The notes beneath the pieces were generated by a model. The model saw only the letters and a list, made by a program, of their open reading frames with translations, did not search any database and had not been told where the DNA came from. Position numbers and translations under genes: made by a program. This document shows, piece after piece, positions 43,656-52,926 of a stretch of 64,000 nucleotides of DNA (the stretch's first letter is position 1; the number at the start of each line of letters is the position of its first letter). The DNA is from Enterobacter genomosp. O (lineage in GTDB: Bacteria; Pseudomonadota; Gammaproteobacteria; Enterobacterales; Enterobacteriaceae): assembly GCF_001022965.1 (NCBI RefSeq), contig NZ_LECZ01000027.1:310001-374000 (forward strand), given 5' to 3'.

Positions 43656-45014
43656 ATGTCGAGTAATAATTATTACGATGTCACTGAGTGGACCACGGGT
43701 AATCCGTATGATGACATTGGTGAAGTGATTAATAGCATTATCGCAGATATTAAGAGCCGGCAAACAAACGCCGATGTGAATGAAGGGGGTAAACCCGGAG
43801 CGGTGATTTATATTCCACCCGGCGATTATCATCTTCTGACGCAGGTTGTCATTGATATTAGTTATTTAAAAATCATGGGTTCCGGGCATGGTTTTACCTC
43901 TTCCAGCATCCGCTTTAATACGCCAGAAAGCGACTGGCCAAACTGGCATGAATTATGGCCGGGCGGCAGCCGTATTCTGGTAGATATGTCACCTGAAGAG
44001 GGAGGCGAGGAATCAGCCGGAGCCGCATTCTATGTTGCACGCAGCGGTGACCCGCGAATAAGCTCGGTCGAATTTGCTGATTTCTGCATTGATGGTTTGC
44101 ACTTTGTTGACGACGGTTCTGGAAGCAATGACCCGGAGAACAGCTACCTTAACGGTAAGACCGGCATTTACATTGCCAGCGCGCAAGACTCCTTTCGCAT
44201 CAGCGGCATGGGGCTGGTCTACCTTGAGCACGGCGTGACGATTTATAATGCCGACGCCCTGGCTATCCATAACAACTTCATCGCTGAATGTGGTAACTGC
44301 ATTGAGCTACGTGGGGCCGGGCAGGCTTCAAAAATCACCGATAACCTGATTGGTGCAGGCTACAGAGGCTACTCTGTTTACGCTGAAAACTTCGGTGGCC
44401 TGTTGATTACCGCTAACAATATCTTCCCGCGCGGAAAAAGCAGCGTGCATTTCTCCGGGGTGGTTCGCTCCTCGGTCAGTAGCAACCGATTCCATTCGTT
44501 TTACCCGGGCATGCTGGTCCTTGAAGAAGGGAGCGCTGAAAACCTGGTATCGTCAAACCATTTCTTCCGCGAGCGTGAACCGTGGGGGCCAATGCAGAGT
44601 TACAATAACGGGTTAGATGATTTATATGGCCTGCTGTATATCAGCGGTGATAATAATTCCGTCATTGCCAACCATATTTCCGAGACAATTGATACGCAAT
44701 TTATAACCCCACCGGGCGCAACCCCGGTCATTATTCGGGTGGTAACGGGTAAAGGAAATTATATTTCTGACAATCATATCGTCGCCACTACCGAAACGTC
44801 TGCCGTAGAGCCAGCGGCAGACGCCAGCGCGTGTTTCTCTACCCAGGTGAATGCATTACTGACGACCGATGGCCTTGAAGCGCTGACGGTAACAACCGTC
44901 CAGATTGAAACGGCATCGGTGCAAAATACCATACTGGATTCCGGCACTGACGCTCAGGTCGTGATGGATAAAACCGCGAATGCCTTCAGAGCGACGCCCA
45001 CGCCTGCGTGTTAG
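43656..45014 (+). CDS. GH91 inulin fructotransferase / difructose-anhydride enzyme, cytoplasmic
   Basis: GH91 enzymes turn inulin into difructose anhydrides, or hydrolyse those anhydrides to inulobiose. The 452-residue protein has the right-handed parallel beta-helix repeats and family segments seen in Arthrobacter and Bacillus enzymes: IIADIKSRQTNADV, AVIYIPPGDYHL, FIAECGNCIELRGAGQ, NNIFPRGKSSVHFSG, FYPGMLVLEEG and NGLDDLYGLLYISGDNN. There is no signal peptide: it begins where the mature secreted enzymes begin. It is therefore probably cytoplasmic and fed by the GPH symporter just upstream. AAGGA lies nine bases before the ATG. The direction of the reaction cannot be told from sequence. Confidence 0.85.
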   Translation: MSSNNYYDVTEWTTGNPYDDIGEVINSIIADIKSRQTNADVNEGGKPGAVIYIPPGDYHLLTQVVIDISYLKIMGSGHGFTSSSIRFNTPESDWPNWHELWPGGSRILVDMSPEEGGEESAGAAFYVARSGDPRISSVEFADFCIDGLHFVDDGSGSNDPENSYLNGKTGIYIASAQDSFRISGMGLVYLEHGVTIYNADALAIHNNFIAECGNCIELRGAGQASKITDNLIGAGYRGYSVYAENFGGLLITANNIFPRGKSSVHFSGVVRSSVSSNRFHSFYPGMLVLEEGSAENLVSSNHFFREREPWGPMQSYNNGLDDLYGLLYISGDNNSVIANHISETIDTQFITPPGATPVIIRVVTGKGNYISDNHIVATTETSAVEPAADASACFSTQVNALLTTDGLEALTVTTVQIETASVQNTILDSGTDAQVVMDKTANAFRATPTPAC

Positions 45015-45034
45015 CATCCCAGAAAATGTGAGTA

Positions 45035-45106
45035 TCGCCCGGCGGCGCTACGCTTGCACGGGCCTACGTACAGAATGTAGGCCGGGTAAGCGCAGCGCCA
45101 CCCGGC
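45035..45106. repeat. REP/BIME palindromic element
   Basis: Two inverted REP units, around GCCCGGCGGCGCTACGCTTG and its partner GTAAGCGCAGCGCCACCCGG, meet at CCTAC/GTAGG. It lies between the GH91 gene and the converging phosphatase gene. A second copy lies at 56403-56465. Confidence 0.8.
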
Positions 45107-45112
45107 AAAAAT

Positions 45113-45853
45113 TCATGGTTTCCAGCTGTCCGGCGTGGCTTTCGACCAGGCGCCATACGCGGCGTTAGGCAGCACAATCCAGTCATCGCCGAAGTGCGCT
45201 TTGCTGGCCTCAACCAGCTCGCGCTGCTGCTCGCTCGGCTTTTTGTTTTTAAACTGCACGGCGAAATCCGGCAGGCTGTCGCCGAACAGCATGACGATCT
45301 GCTGCTTTTTGAGGATGCTCTGGCGACGCTCTTCCTTGCTGACCGTATCCAGAAGCACGCTTTCCTCGGAGACCTGCGGAAGGCCGAGGGCGTTTAGCGT
45401 CTTCAGCGTGTCGGCTTTGTTTTCCTGCATGCGATCCGAGACGTAGTAGATGCGGACCTTGCTTTGATTCACATGGTCAAGAAACGCCTTCGCCCCCGGG
45501 ATTAGTCCAGGTTTTCCCTTTTTCTCCCAGTCGCTCCAGGTGTCCCATTTTGTATAGTCGTGACACTGCTCCGCGTCGCGCACCAGCAGAGGGGTGTTGT
45601 CCAGTACCGTTTCATCCAGGTCCATCACCACGGCGTAATTTTCTGGCGTTTTCAGGTCTTTTAACTTTTCGTTAAAACGCTCGGTGGCAAACCGATACGT
45701 CTGCAGCTGAAGGGCCATAATCTCTGCCGATTTCTGCTGATAGCGCAGCGCCATTTCGTACGCTTTGGGTTCACACAGGTCGCGCTCAGCGGCGGTCGCC
45801 GCTGTACTTAAAACAGGTAATGCCAGCAGTAATGCCTTCGCCATAAAATTCAC
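45113..45853 (-). CDS. Periplasmic HAD acid phosphatase, e(P4)/class B-C like
   Basis: The 246-residue protein is a HAD-IIIB phosphatase related to the 5'-nucleotidase lipoprotein e(P4) family. It has a signal peptide (KALLLALPVLSTAATAA, cleavage before ERD) but no lipobox cysteine, so it is probably soluble in the periplasm. The catalytic motif VMDLDETVLDN (two aspartates), the YYVSDR motif and the FGDSLPDF metal motif are intact. Start is GTG with AGGA eight bases upstream; an ATG three codons later is possible. Transcribed alone. Confidence 0.82.
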   Translation of the reverse strand: MNFMAKALLLALPVLSTAATAAERDLCEPKAYEMALRYQQKSAEIMALQLQTYRFATERFNEKLKDLKTPENYAVVMDLDETVLDNTPLLVRDAEQCHDYTKWDTWSDWEKKGKPGLIPGAKAFLDHVNQSKVRIYYVSDRMQENKADTLKTLNALGLPQVSEESVLLDTVSKEERRQSILKKQQIVMLFGDSLPDFAVQFKNKKPSEQQRELVEASKAHFGDDWIVLPNAAYGAWSKATPDSWKP

Positions 45854-45919
45854 GCTTCTTTCCTCAACGCCTTGTTTATAATCCGCAAAGAGTAGTGAAG
45901 TTCAATGACAGAAATATGA

Positions 45920-46447
45920 CTAGGCCAGCATGTAATACCAGAACAGAGCGACCTCGTCTTTTTCCGGTAAGGCGTTGTACAGATAACGATCGTATCCGCC
46001 CAGGGTAAAGCCGTAATGGCGGTAGAAAAGACAGGCAGACACGTTCACGTTTTGCGTCTCAAGACGTAACCCGGCCGCATTCACGCTGCGAGCCCAGACG
46101 TGGGCGGCGGCCATCAATTTTCGCGCGGCGCCGGTTCTGCGTTTTGCCCGCTCAACGGCAATATAATCCACTGAAATAAATTTATTCCAGCCCATTGAAG
46201 CGGTAATGAATCCGGCTATTTCACCGTCGTCCGTTTCCGCAATAAGAAATATGGCGTCCGGATTTACGCAATGGTTTTCAATGGTTTGGATGTCCAGCTC
46301 GTAGGTTTTTGTCCACGGCTCGGCGACCGCTTCAATATGCAAATCACAGTGGATAAACGGCTCTCGGGCAATGTGGCTAATGGTGAAAGAAAAGTCACAG
46401 CATTCAAGACGGACGAGGTCAGTATTTAATCCTTTTCGAATCTGCAT
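45920..46447 (-). CDS. GNAT acetyltransferase, streptothricin acetyltransferase-like
   Basis: The 175-residue protein has the GNAT core: ISVDYIAVERAKRRTGAARK with the acetyl-CoA pyrophosphate loop, then AAGLRLETQNVNVSACLFYR and YGFTLGGYDRYLYN. These last blocks are close to the Sat family of streptothricin N-acetyltransferases (which read LRLETQ.N..AC.LY and CGFTLGG). The first loop is RRTGAA rather than the usual RGKGVA, so binding may differ. It may inactivate an antibiotic or act on a housekeeping substrate. Transcribed alone, divergent from treZ. Confidence 0.75.
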   Translation of the reverse strand: MQIRKGLNTDLVRLECCDFSFTISHIAREPFIHCDLHIEAVAEPWTKTYELDIQTIENHCVNPDAIFLIAETDDGEIAGFITASMGWNKFISVDYIAVERAKRRTGAARKLMAAAHVWARSVNAAGLRLETQNVNVSACLFYRHYGFTLGGYDRYLYNALPEKDEVALFWYYMLA

Positions 46448-46579
46448 AGTATTCCCGGTAGTGAGTTATTTCATAAAGAATAGACGAAGCGGTTAAATCC
46501 GCTGGGCTAACACACTTTTAATCCTGAACTAAGCTTGTACTTCATTCCGCGTAAAATGTGGGTCATTCGAGGACAATGA

Positions 46580-48367
46580 ATGGAATTCAGGACATTTCAA
46601 AAGCAGTGGGGTACTGAGTTTATTTCCGATGACGTAGTCCGTTTTCGCGTCTGGGCAGAAGGACAGAAAAAACTTACGCTTCGTCTGGCCAGTACCGACG
46701 TGCCGATGACGGCAGTCGGCGATGGCTGGTTCCAGGCAGACGTACCCGGCGTCGCGCACGGCGCAGAGTATCAGTTTGTTTTGCAGGACGGCATGACGGT
46801 GCCCGATCCCGCGTCGCGCGCCCAAAAAGGGGATGTTAACGGGCCTTCCGTGGTTATCGACCCCCGACGCTACCTGCCCGTCAACCGGGACTGGGCAGGG
46901 CGTCCGTGGGAAGAGACGGTCATTTACGAACTGCATATCGGCACCTTCACCCCGGAGGGCACCTTCCGGGCGGCCATCGACAAGCTGCCTTATCTGGCAG
47001 AGCTCGGGATCACCCAGCTTGAAGTGATGCCCGTCTCCCAGTTTGGCGGCTCCCGCGGCTGGGGGTATGACGGCGTATTGCTGTATGCCCCGCACGCCGC
47101 CTACGGCACGCCGGAGGATTTTCACGCGTTTATTGACGCCGCGCACGGCCTTGGGCTTTCCGTGGTGCTGGATATCGTGCTTAACCACTTTGGCCCGGAA
47201 GGAAACTATCTGCCGCTGCTGTCGCCGGCGTTTTTCGATGCCGATCGCACGACGCCCTGGGGCAACGGCATTGCCTATGAGGTGGAGCCGGTCAGGCAGT
47301 ACATTACCGACGCGCCGCTCTACTGGCTGACGGAATATCGTCTGGATGGCCTGCGCTTTGATGCCATCGACCAGATTAAAGATACCTCGGATACGCACGT
47401 TCTTCAGGAGATAGCCGAAAAGATCCGCGCGGCGATCCCGCACCGACACGTTCACCTGACCACGGAAGACAGCCGCAACGTGATTTTCCTGCACCCGCGG
47501 GATGAACAGGGCAATACGCCGCTGTTCACCGCCGAGTGGAACGACGACTTTCACAATGCCGCCCACGTATTTGCCACCGGCGAGACCCACGCGTACTACC
47601 AGGATTTTGCCTTTGAACCGGAGAAAAAATTCGCCCGGGCGCTGGCCGAAGGGTTTGTCTACCAGGGCGAGGTGTCTTTACAAACCGGTGAGTCCCGCGG
47701 GGTGGAGTGCTACACGCAGCCTCCGCAGTTCTTCGTCGATTTTATTCAAAACCACGACCAGACCGGGAATCGCGCGCAGGGCGAGCGGCTTATCACCCTG
47801 GCGGGTGCCGACAGGACGCGGGTGCTGCTTGCCGCGCTGCTGCTTTCCCCCCATATCCCGCTGCTGTTTATGGGCGAGGAGTTTGGCGAAACGCATCCGT
47901 TCCTGTTCTTCACCGATTTTCACGGCGATCTGGCAAAGGCGGTGCGGGAAGGGCGCGCGAAGGAGTTTACCGGCCACGCCGGGCACGATGAGGCCGTACC
48001 CGACCCGAACGACGTGAACACGTTTAACCGCTCAAAACTCGACTGGAACAAAATCGCCACCGACGAGGGCAAAACGTGGCTGCGCTACACCCGCCACCTG
48101 CTGACGCTGCGCCATCGCTATATCGTTCCGCTTCTGCATCAGGGCGGCGCGGTTAAGGGCCAGGTGCTCAGCACCGCGCCCGGCATGGTGGCGGTGAGCT
48201 GGCGCTTCCCGTCGGGAACGCTCTCTCTGGCGCTCAATATTGGAGCGAAGCCCGTCGCGCTGCCCGCTCTTGCGGGGGAGACGCGCTTTGCCTGGCCGGA
48301 GAACCACGACGTTTTACCCCCGAACGGTATTGTCGTTCGCTTTGCTGATGGAGAAGCATCGTTATGA
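46580..48367 (+). CDS. treZ: Malto-oligosyltrehalose trehalohydrolase TreZ
   Basis: TreZ releases trehalose from maltooligosyl-trehalose made by TreY. The 595-residue protein has an N-terminal CBM48-like domain and a GH13 barrel with VLNHFGPEGN, the nucleophile block LDGLRFDAIDQIKD, the acid TTEDSRNVIF and QNHDQTGNRAQG. Lengths and motifs fit TreZ. The ATG has AGGA nine bases upstream. Its stop overlaps the treY start (ATGA). Together with treY and the debranching gene it turns glycogen into trehalose, an osmoprotectant route that E. coli K-12, which uses OtsAB, lacks. Confidence 0.93.
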   Translation: MEFRTFQKQWGTEFISDDVVRFRVWAEGQKKLTLRLASTDVPMTAVGDGWFQADVPGVAHGAEYQFVLQDGMTVPDPASRAQKGDVNGPSVVIDPRRYLPVNRDWAGRPWEETVIYELHIGTFTPEGTFRAAIDKLPYLAELGITQLEVMPVSQFGGSRGWGYDGVLLYAPHAAYGTPEDFHAFIDAAHGLGLSVVLDIVLNHFGPEGNYLPLLSPAFFDADRTTPWGNGIAYEVEPVRQYITDAPLYWLTEYRLDGLRFDAIDQIKDTSDTHVLQEIAEKIRAAIPHRHVHLTTEDSRNVIFLHPRDEQGNTPLFTAEWNDDFHNAAHVFATGETHAYYQDFAFEPEKKFARALAEGFVYQGEVSLQTGESRGVECYTQPPQFFVDFIQNHDQTGNRAQGERLITLAGADRTRVLLAALLLSPHIPLLFMGEEFGETHPFLFFTDFHGDLAKAVREGRAKEFTGHAGHDEAVPDPNDVNTFNRSKLDWNKIATDEGKTWLRYTRHLLTLRHRYIVPLLHQGGAVKGQVLSTAPGMVAVSWRFPSGTLSLALNIGAKPVALPALAGETRFAWPENHDVLPPNGIVVRFADGEASL

Positions 48368-50832
48368 TCCCTTCCGCTACGTACCGTATTCAGTTTCGTA
48401 ATGGCATGACCTTTGACCGCGTCGTCGCGCTGGTGCCGTATCTGAAGGACCTTGGCATCAGCCACCTCTACGCCTCGCCGGTGTTTACCGCCACAAAAGA
48501 GTCGACCCACGGCTATGACGTGACCAACCCGAATGAAATTGACCCCGCCATCGGCGGACGAGAGGGGTTTGACCGCATGGCCGCGGCGCTCAGACAGGCC
48601 GGCATGGGGTTGATTCTGGATATCGTCCCGAACCATATGTCCACCTCGCTGGAAAACGCCTGGTGGCGGGACGTGATTGAGCACGGCAGGGAAAGCCGCT
48701 ACGCCCGCTATTTCGATATCGACTGGTCGCGGCCGCTCACGCTGCCGTTTCTCGGCGACACCTTTGAGGCGGAGCTGGAGAAGGGGGCCATCACGCTAAA
48801 ACGTGACCCTGTCACGAATAAGGCCGCGCTGGTTTACTATGACGCCGAGTATCCGCTCAACCCCGGCACGTACAGCGAGGAGAAGAGCATTGCCGAGCTG
48901 CACGACGCGCAAAGCTGGCGCCTGATGTCCTGGCGGGAAGCGCCGAAGCAGCTCTCGTGGCGGCGCTTCTTTGAAATAACCGGGCTGGTCGGCGTTCGGG
49001 TAGAAGATGAGGCGGTCTTCGACGATACGCACCGTCTCATCCTGGAGCTGGTCCACGCGGGCGTGGTGGACGGCCTGCGAATCGACCATGTCGACGGCCT
49101 GGCCGATCCGCTGGGCTATCTGCAGCGTCTGCGGCAGGAAGCCGGACCCGACTGCTACATTACGGTCGAAAAAATTCTCGCGAAGGGAGAGCAGCTTCCC
49201 GCAGACTGGCCGATCTCCGGCACCACCGGCTACGAGTTTATCGCCTCGCTGGCGGAGGTGCTGGTCGACGACGCTAACCTGCCGCGCCTGGAGAAAATCC
49301 ACGACGAGACGCTGGGGAGCACGGTCGATCGCCACGCCGAGCTGCGCGATGCCAAAGGCCTGATGACCGATCGTAATTTTGAGGGCGAATTCACCACGCT
49401 GTTAACCATTGCGGCCGATCTGGCCCAGTGCAATGACGTTGCGCTGCCGCGCGACGAGATCCGCCACGCGCTGCGCGAGCTGCTTATCGCCTTTCCGGTC
49501 TACCGCACCTACGGCACCCCCGAGGGATTAACCCCGCCGGACGTGGCGCTGCTCAACCGCGTGGTCGCCAGCGTGGAGACTTCCGAAGCGGCGCTGAGCC
49601 TGATTGTGCGCATTCTTACCGGCGATCTGCCGGACGCGTGCCGCGAGTCCGCCGCGCTTTTCAGAACCCGCTTCCAGCAGCTTACCGGGCCGCTGATGGC
49701 GAAGTCGGTGGAGGACACGCTGTTCTTTCGCCACAACCTGGAGCTGGCGCTTAATGAAGTGGGCGCCGACCCGACGCCGCGCGCGTTCTCGCTATCGCGC
49801 TTTCACCAGGAGATGCGCATTCGCCTCGCCCGCCAGCCCGACGCGCTGCTGGGCACCTCCACGCACGACACCAAGCGCGGGGAAGACGCCCGGGCGCGTC
49901 TTTACACCCTGACGGAAGCCCCGGAACAGTGGGGGGAAAACCTGGCCCGCTGGCGACAGATGAACCAGACCCAGGTGCGTTTTCTCAACGACGGTACCGC
50001 GCCGAACGCCGCCGATACCTGGATGATCTATCAGGCGCTGGCGGGCGTCTGGCCCGCTACGCTGTCGCCTGACGACGCCGACGGGCTGAAAACATTGGAA
50101 GAACGTTTCCTCGGCTTCCTCGAAAAGGCGCTGCGCGAGGCGAAACAGCGCACCGACTGGATCGACAGCAACGAGAGCTATGAGAGCGTGGTGCTGAGCT
50201 ACGCGCGGTACCTGCTTTCCCCGGACAACACCCTGTTCCTGCATGATTTCAGCGAGGCGATGCAGCCCTTTATCCGGGCCGGGCTGATGAACAGCCTCAG
50301 CCAGACGGTGATCAAGCTGACGGCTCCCGGCGTGCCGGATATCTATCAGGGCAGCGAGGCGCTTAACTTTAGCCTTGTCGACCCGGATAACCGCCGGGAG
50401 CCGGACTTCCCGGCCCTGGTGCAAAACCTCAGCGCGGCGGATGCCGGCGTGTTTAACGACCCGGCCTGCTGGCGGGACGGGCGGGTGAAACAGTTCGTTA
50501 CCGCCACGCTGCTGCGGCTTCGTCCGCACTACGCGGCGCTTTTCCGCTATGGCGACTGGCTGCCGCTTAAGGTTACAGGCGAGCGCGAGGAGAATCTGAT
50601 TGTTTACGCGCGCGTTAAGGACGACGAGGCGCTGATTGTAGCCGTGCCGCGTCTGGTGTTTGACGTCAGCGGTAACGACAAACTGTGGGTGAATACCAGG
50701 GTCGCGATACCGGAAGAACTGGCCGGGAAGCGCTATCGGGATCTGTTCAGCGGTGAAAGCCGCATTCTGCAAGAGACGCTGGATTTAACGCCAGAAAAGG
50801 GATGTGTATTGGTTCTGCTTACCTGCGAATAA
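48364..50832 (+). CDS. treY: Malto-oligosyltrehalose synthase TreY
   Basis: TreY rearranges the reducing end of maltodextrins to an alpha-1,1 bond. The 822-residue GH13 protein begins MIPSATYRIQFRNGMTFD and has LILDIVPNHMSTS, GLRIDHVDGLADPLGYL, YITVEKILAKGE and GTSTHDTKRGEDARAR. The size and the long insertions fit TreY. It overlaps treZ by four bases and is followed by glgX after 16 bases; the upstream in-frame codons of glgX overlap it but are not used. Confidence 0.93.
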   Translation: MIPSATYRIQFRNGMTFDRVVALVPYLKDLGISHLYASPVFTATKESTHGYDVTNPNEIDPAIGGREGFDRMAAALRQAGMGLILDIVPNHMSTSLENAWWRDVIEHGRESRYARYFDIDWSRPLTLPFLGDTFEAELEKGAITLKRDPVTNKAALVYYDAEYPLNPGTYSEEKSIAELHDAQSWRLMSWREAPKQLSWRRFFEITGLVGVRVEDEAVFDDTHRLILELVHAGVVDGLRIDHVDGLADPLGYLQRLRQEAGPDCYITVEKILAKGEQLPADWPISGTTGYEFIASLAEVLVDDANLPRLEKIHDETLGSTVDRHAELRDAKGLMTDRNFEGEFTTLLTIAADLAQCNDVALPRDEIRHALRELLIAFPVYRTYGTPEGLTPPDVALLNRVVASVETSEAALSLIVRILTGDLPDACRESAALFRTRFQQLTGPLMAKSVEDTLFFRHNLELALNEVGADPTPRAFSLSRFHQEMRIRLARQPDALLGTSTHDTKRGEDARARLYTLTEAPEQWGENLARWRQMNQTQVRFLNDGTAPNAADTWMIYQALAGVWPATLSPDDADGLKTLEERFLGFLEKALREAKQRTDWIDSNESYESVVLSYARYLLSPDNTLFLHDFSEAMQPFIRAGLMNSLSQTVIKLTAPGVPDIYQGSEALNFSLVDPDNRREPDFPALVQNLSAADAGVFNDPACWRDGRVKQFVTATLLRLRPHYAALFRYGDWLPLKVTGEREENLIVYARVKDDEALIVAVPRLVFDVSGNDKLWVNTRVAIPEELAGKRYRDLFSGESRILQETLDLTPEKGCVLVLLTCE

Positions 50833-50848
50833 CCGTGGAGAACGAAAA

Positions 50849-52924
50849 ATGTCAAAGGATACCAGGTTTGAAATTCGGGCCGGTCACGGCCAGCAGTTGG
50901 GTGCAAATTACGACGGGAAGGGGGTGAACTTTGCGCTGTTCTCCGCTCACGCCGAGCGGGTGGAACTCTGCCTGTTTGACCCGTCCGGGAAAACGGAAAT
51001 CGCCCGGCTGGAACTCCCGGAATATACCCATGAGGTCTGGCACGGCTACGTTCCCGATCTGAAGCCCGGCGCGCTGTACGGCTATCGCGTCTACGGCCCC
51101 TACGACCCGGAAAACGGCCATCGCTTCAACCCGCATAAGTTGCTTATCGACCCCTATGCCCGCGAACTGGTGGGCGATATCGACTGGAACGACGCCCATT
51201 TCGGCTATGAGCTGGGGCATGACGAGTTAGATTTGAGCTTTGACGCGCGCGACAGCGCGCCGTTTACGCCGAAATGCCGGGTCATCGACCCCAATGCCTT
51301 TGACTGGCAGGACACAAACCGGCCAAACGTTCCCTGGCCGCACGCCGTCGTCTATGAAAGCCATGTGAAAGGCTTTACCCAGCTTAACCCGGCCATACCG
51401 CCCGAACTGCGCGGTACGTTTGAGGGGATGGGGCATAAAGCCTCTGTGGATTACATCAAGAGCCTGGGCATTACCTCGGTGGAGCTGCTGCCGGTTCACT
51501 GGTTCCCGGACGACCAGCACCTGCTCGACCGCGGCCTGAAGAACTTCTGGGGCTATAACACGCTCGGCTTTTTTGCCCCGGCGTCGCGCTACTATGGCCC
51601 GGCAGGGATCCAGGGCTTTCGCGATATGGTGCGCGCGTACCATGATGCGGGCATCGAGGTGATTCTGGACGTGGTGTATAACCACACGGCGGAAGGAAAC
51701 GAGCTTGGCCCCACGCTCTCGTTTAAGGGGATTGATAACTACAGCTATTACCGCACGCTGCCCGATCAGCACCGGTACTACATCAACGACACCGGCACGG
51801 GAAACACGGTCAATACCTCGCATCCGCGCGTGCTGCAGATGGTGATGGACTCCCTGCGCTACTGGGCGGAGTCGATGCACATCGACGGTTTTCGCTTCGA
51901 CCTCGGGACGATCCTGGGCCGCGAGCCCGAAGGGTTTGACCCGCGCGGCGGTTTCTTTGACGCCATGACCCAGGATCCGGTGTTATCCCGCCTGAAGCTG
52001 ATTGGCGAACCCTGGGATATCGGCCCCGGCGGGTATCAGGTGGGCGGTTTCCCGCCGGGCTGGGGCGAGTGGAACGACAAATACCGCGACACCGTGCGCG
52101 AGTACTGGAAGGGGGACAACGTCTCCACGGACTTTGCCGCGCGGCTGCTCGGCTCCGGCGATCTGTACGATCTGCGCGGGCGTCGTCCGTGGGCCAGCGT
52201 CAATTTCATCACCGCCCACGACGGCTTTACGCTGAATGACCTGGTGTCATACAACGAAAAGCATAACGCCGACAACGGCGAGGATAACAACGACGGCCAC
52301 AACGATAACCGGTCGTACAACTACGGCGAGGAAGGGCCAACCGAGAACCCGGACATCATCGCCACCCGCGAGCGGCAGAAGCGTAATTTCCTGACCACGC
52401 TCTTATTTTCACACGGCACGCCGATGCTGCTGGCGGGCGATGAGTTTGGCCGGTCGCAAAAGGGCAATAACAACGGCTACTGTCAGGACAGTGAGATCTC
52501 GTGGATCGACTGGAAGGGGCTTTCTGAAAACGACGCTGCGCTGCGCGAGTTTACCCGAAAGCTGATCGCCCTGCGCACGCAGCAGCCGCTGCTGCGTCGT
52601 GAAAGCTGGCGCGACGGGCTGGAGATCCGCTGGTTCAATGCCGGAGGCGGCCCGCAGCAGGCCGAGCAGTGGGATGAAGGCTCGACGCTGGGCGTTTCCA
52701 TCAGCAGGCCGGATCTCAAACAGGAGGAAGGCGTCTGGCACGACGTGCTGATGCTGTTCAACCCGTTTGAAGGCACCGTGCCGTTCCAGATCCCGCAGTT
52801 TGGCGAGGGGGGATGGGTGCTGGAACTGTCCACGGCGGATGACGCTGCCGCCGGGACAGCGATCACCGAAACCGTCGAGTACGAGCTGGCCGGACGCAGT
52901 ATTACCCTGTTCAGACGTCCTTAA
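50849..52924 (+). CDS. glgX: Glycogen debranching enzyme (GlgX/TreX type)
   Basis: The 691-residue isoamylase-type enzyme removes branches so that TreY can act on linear chains. It has an N-terminal CBM48 (NYDGKGVNFALFSAHAERVE), then ILDVVYNHTAEGNELG, DGFRFDLGTILGRE, KLIGEPWDIGPGGYQVGGF and NFITAHDGFTLNDLV. The ATG giving MSKDTRFEIRAG has GGAG eight bases upstream. Because it lies in the treZ-treY operon it is functionally a TreX; another glgX may exist in the glycogen operon elsewhere. It converges with the winged-helix gene, two bases apart. Confidence 0.92.
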   Translation: MSKDTRFEIRAGHGQQLGANYDGKGVNFALFSAHAERVELCLFDPSGKTEIARLELPEYTHEVWHGYVPDLKPGALYGYRVYGPYDPENGHRFNPHKLLIDPYARELVGDIDWNDAHFGYELGHDELDLSFDARDSAPFTPKCRVIDPNAFDWQDTNRPNVPWPHAVVYESHVKGFTQLNPAIPPELRGTFEGMGHKASVDYIKSLGITSVELLPVHWFPDDQHLLDRGLKNFWGYNTLGFFAPASRYYGPAGIQGFRDMVRAYHDAGIEVILDVVYNHTAEGNELGPTLSFKGIDNYSYYRTLPDQHRYYINDTGTGNTVNTSHPRVLQMVMDSLRYWAESMHIDGFRFDLGTILGREPEGFDPRGGFFDAMTQDPVLSRLKLIGEPWDIGPGGYQVGGFPPGWGEWNDKYRDTVREYWKGDNVSTDFAARLLGSGDLYDLRGRRPWASVNFITAHDGFTLNDLVSYNEKHNADNGEDNNDGHNDNRSYNYGEEGPTENPDIIATRERQKRNFLTTLLFSHGTPMLLAGDEFGRSQKGNNNGYCQDSEISWIDWKGLSENDAALREFTRKLIALRTQQPLLRRESWRDGLEIRWFNAGGGPQQAEQWDEGSTLGVSISRPDLKQEEGVWHDVLMLFNPFEGTVPFQIPQFGEGGWVLELSTADDAAAGTAITETVEYELAGRSITLFRRP

Positions 52925-52926
52925 CC

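Noticed and set aside
46529-47590. 353-codon minus-strand frame antisense to treZ
   Set aside because: Shadow of treZ; treZ has complete catalytic motifs on the other strand.
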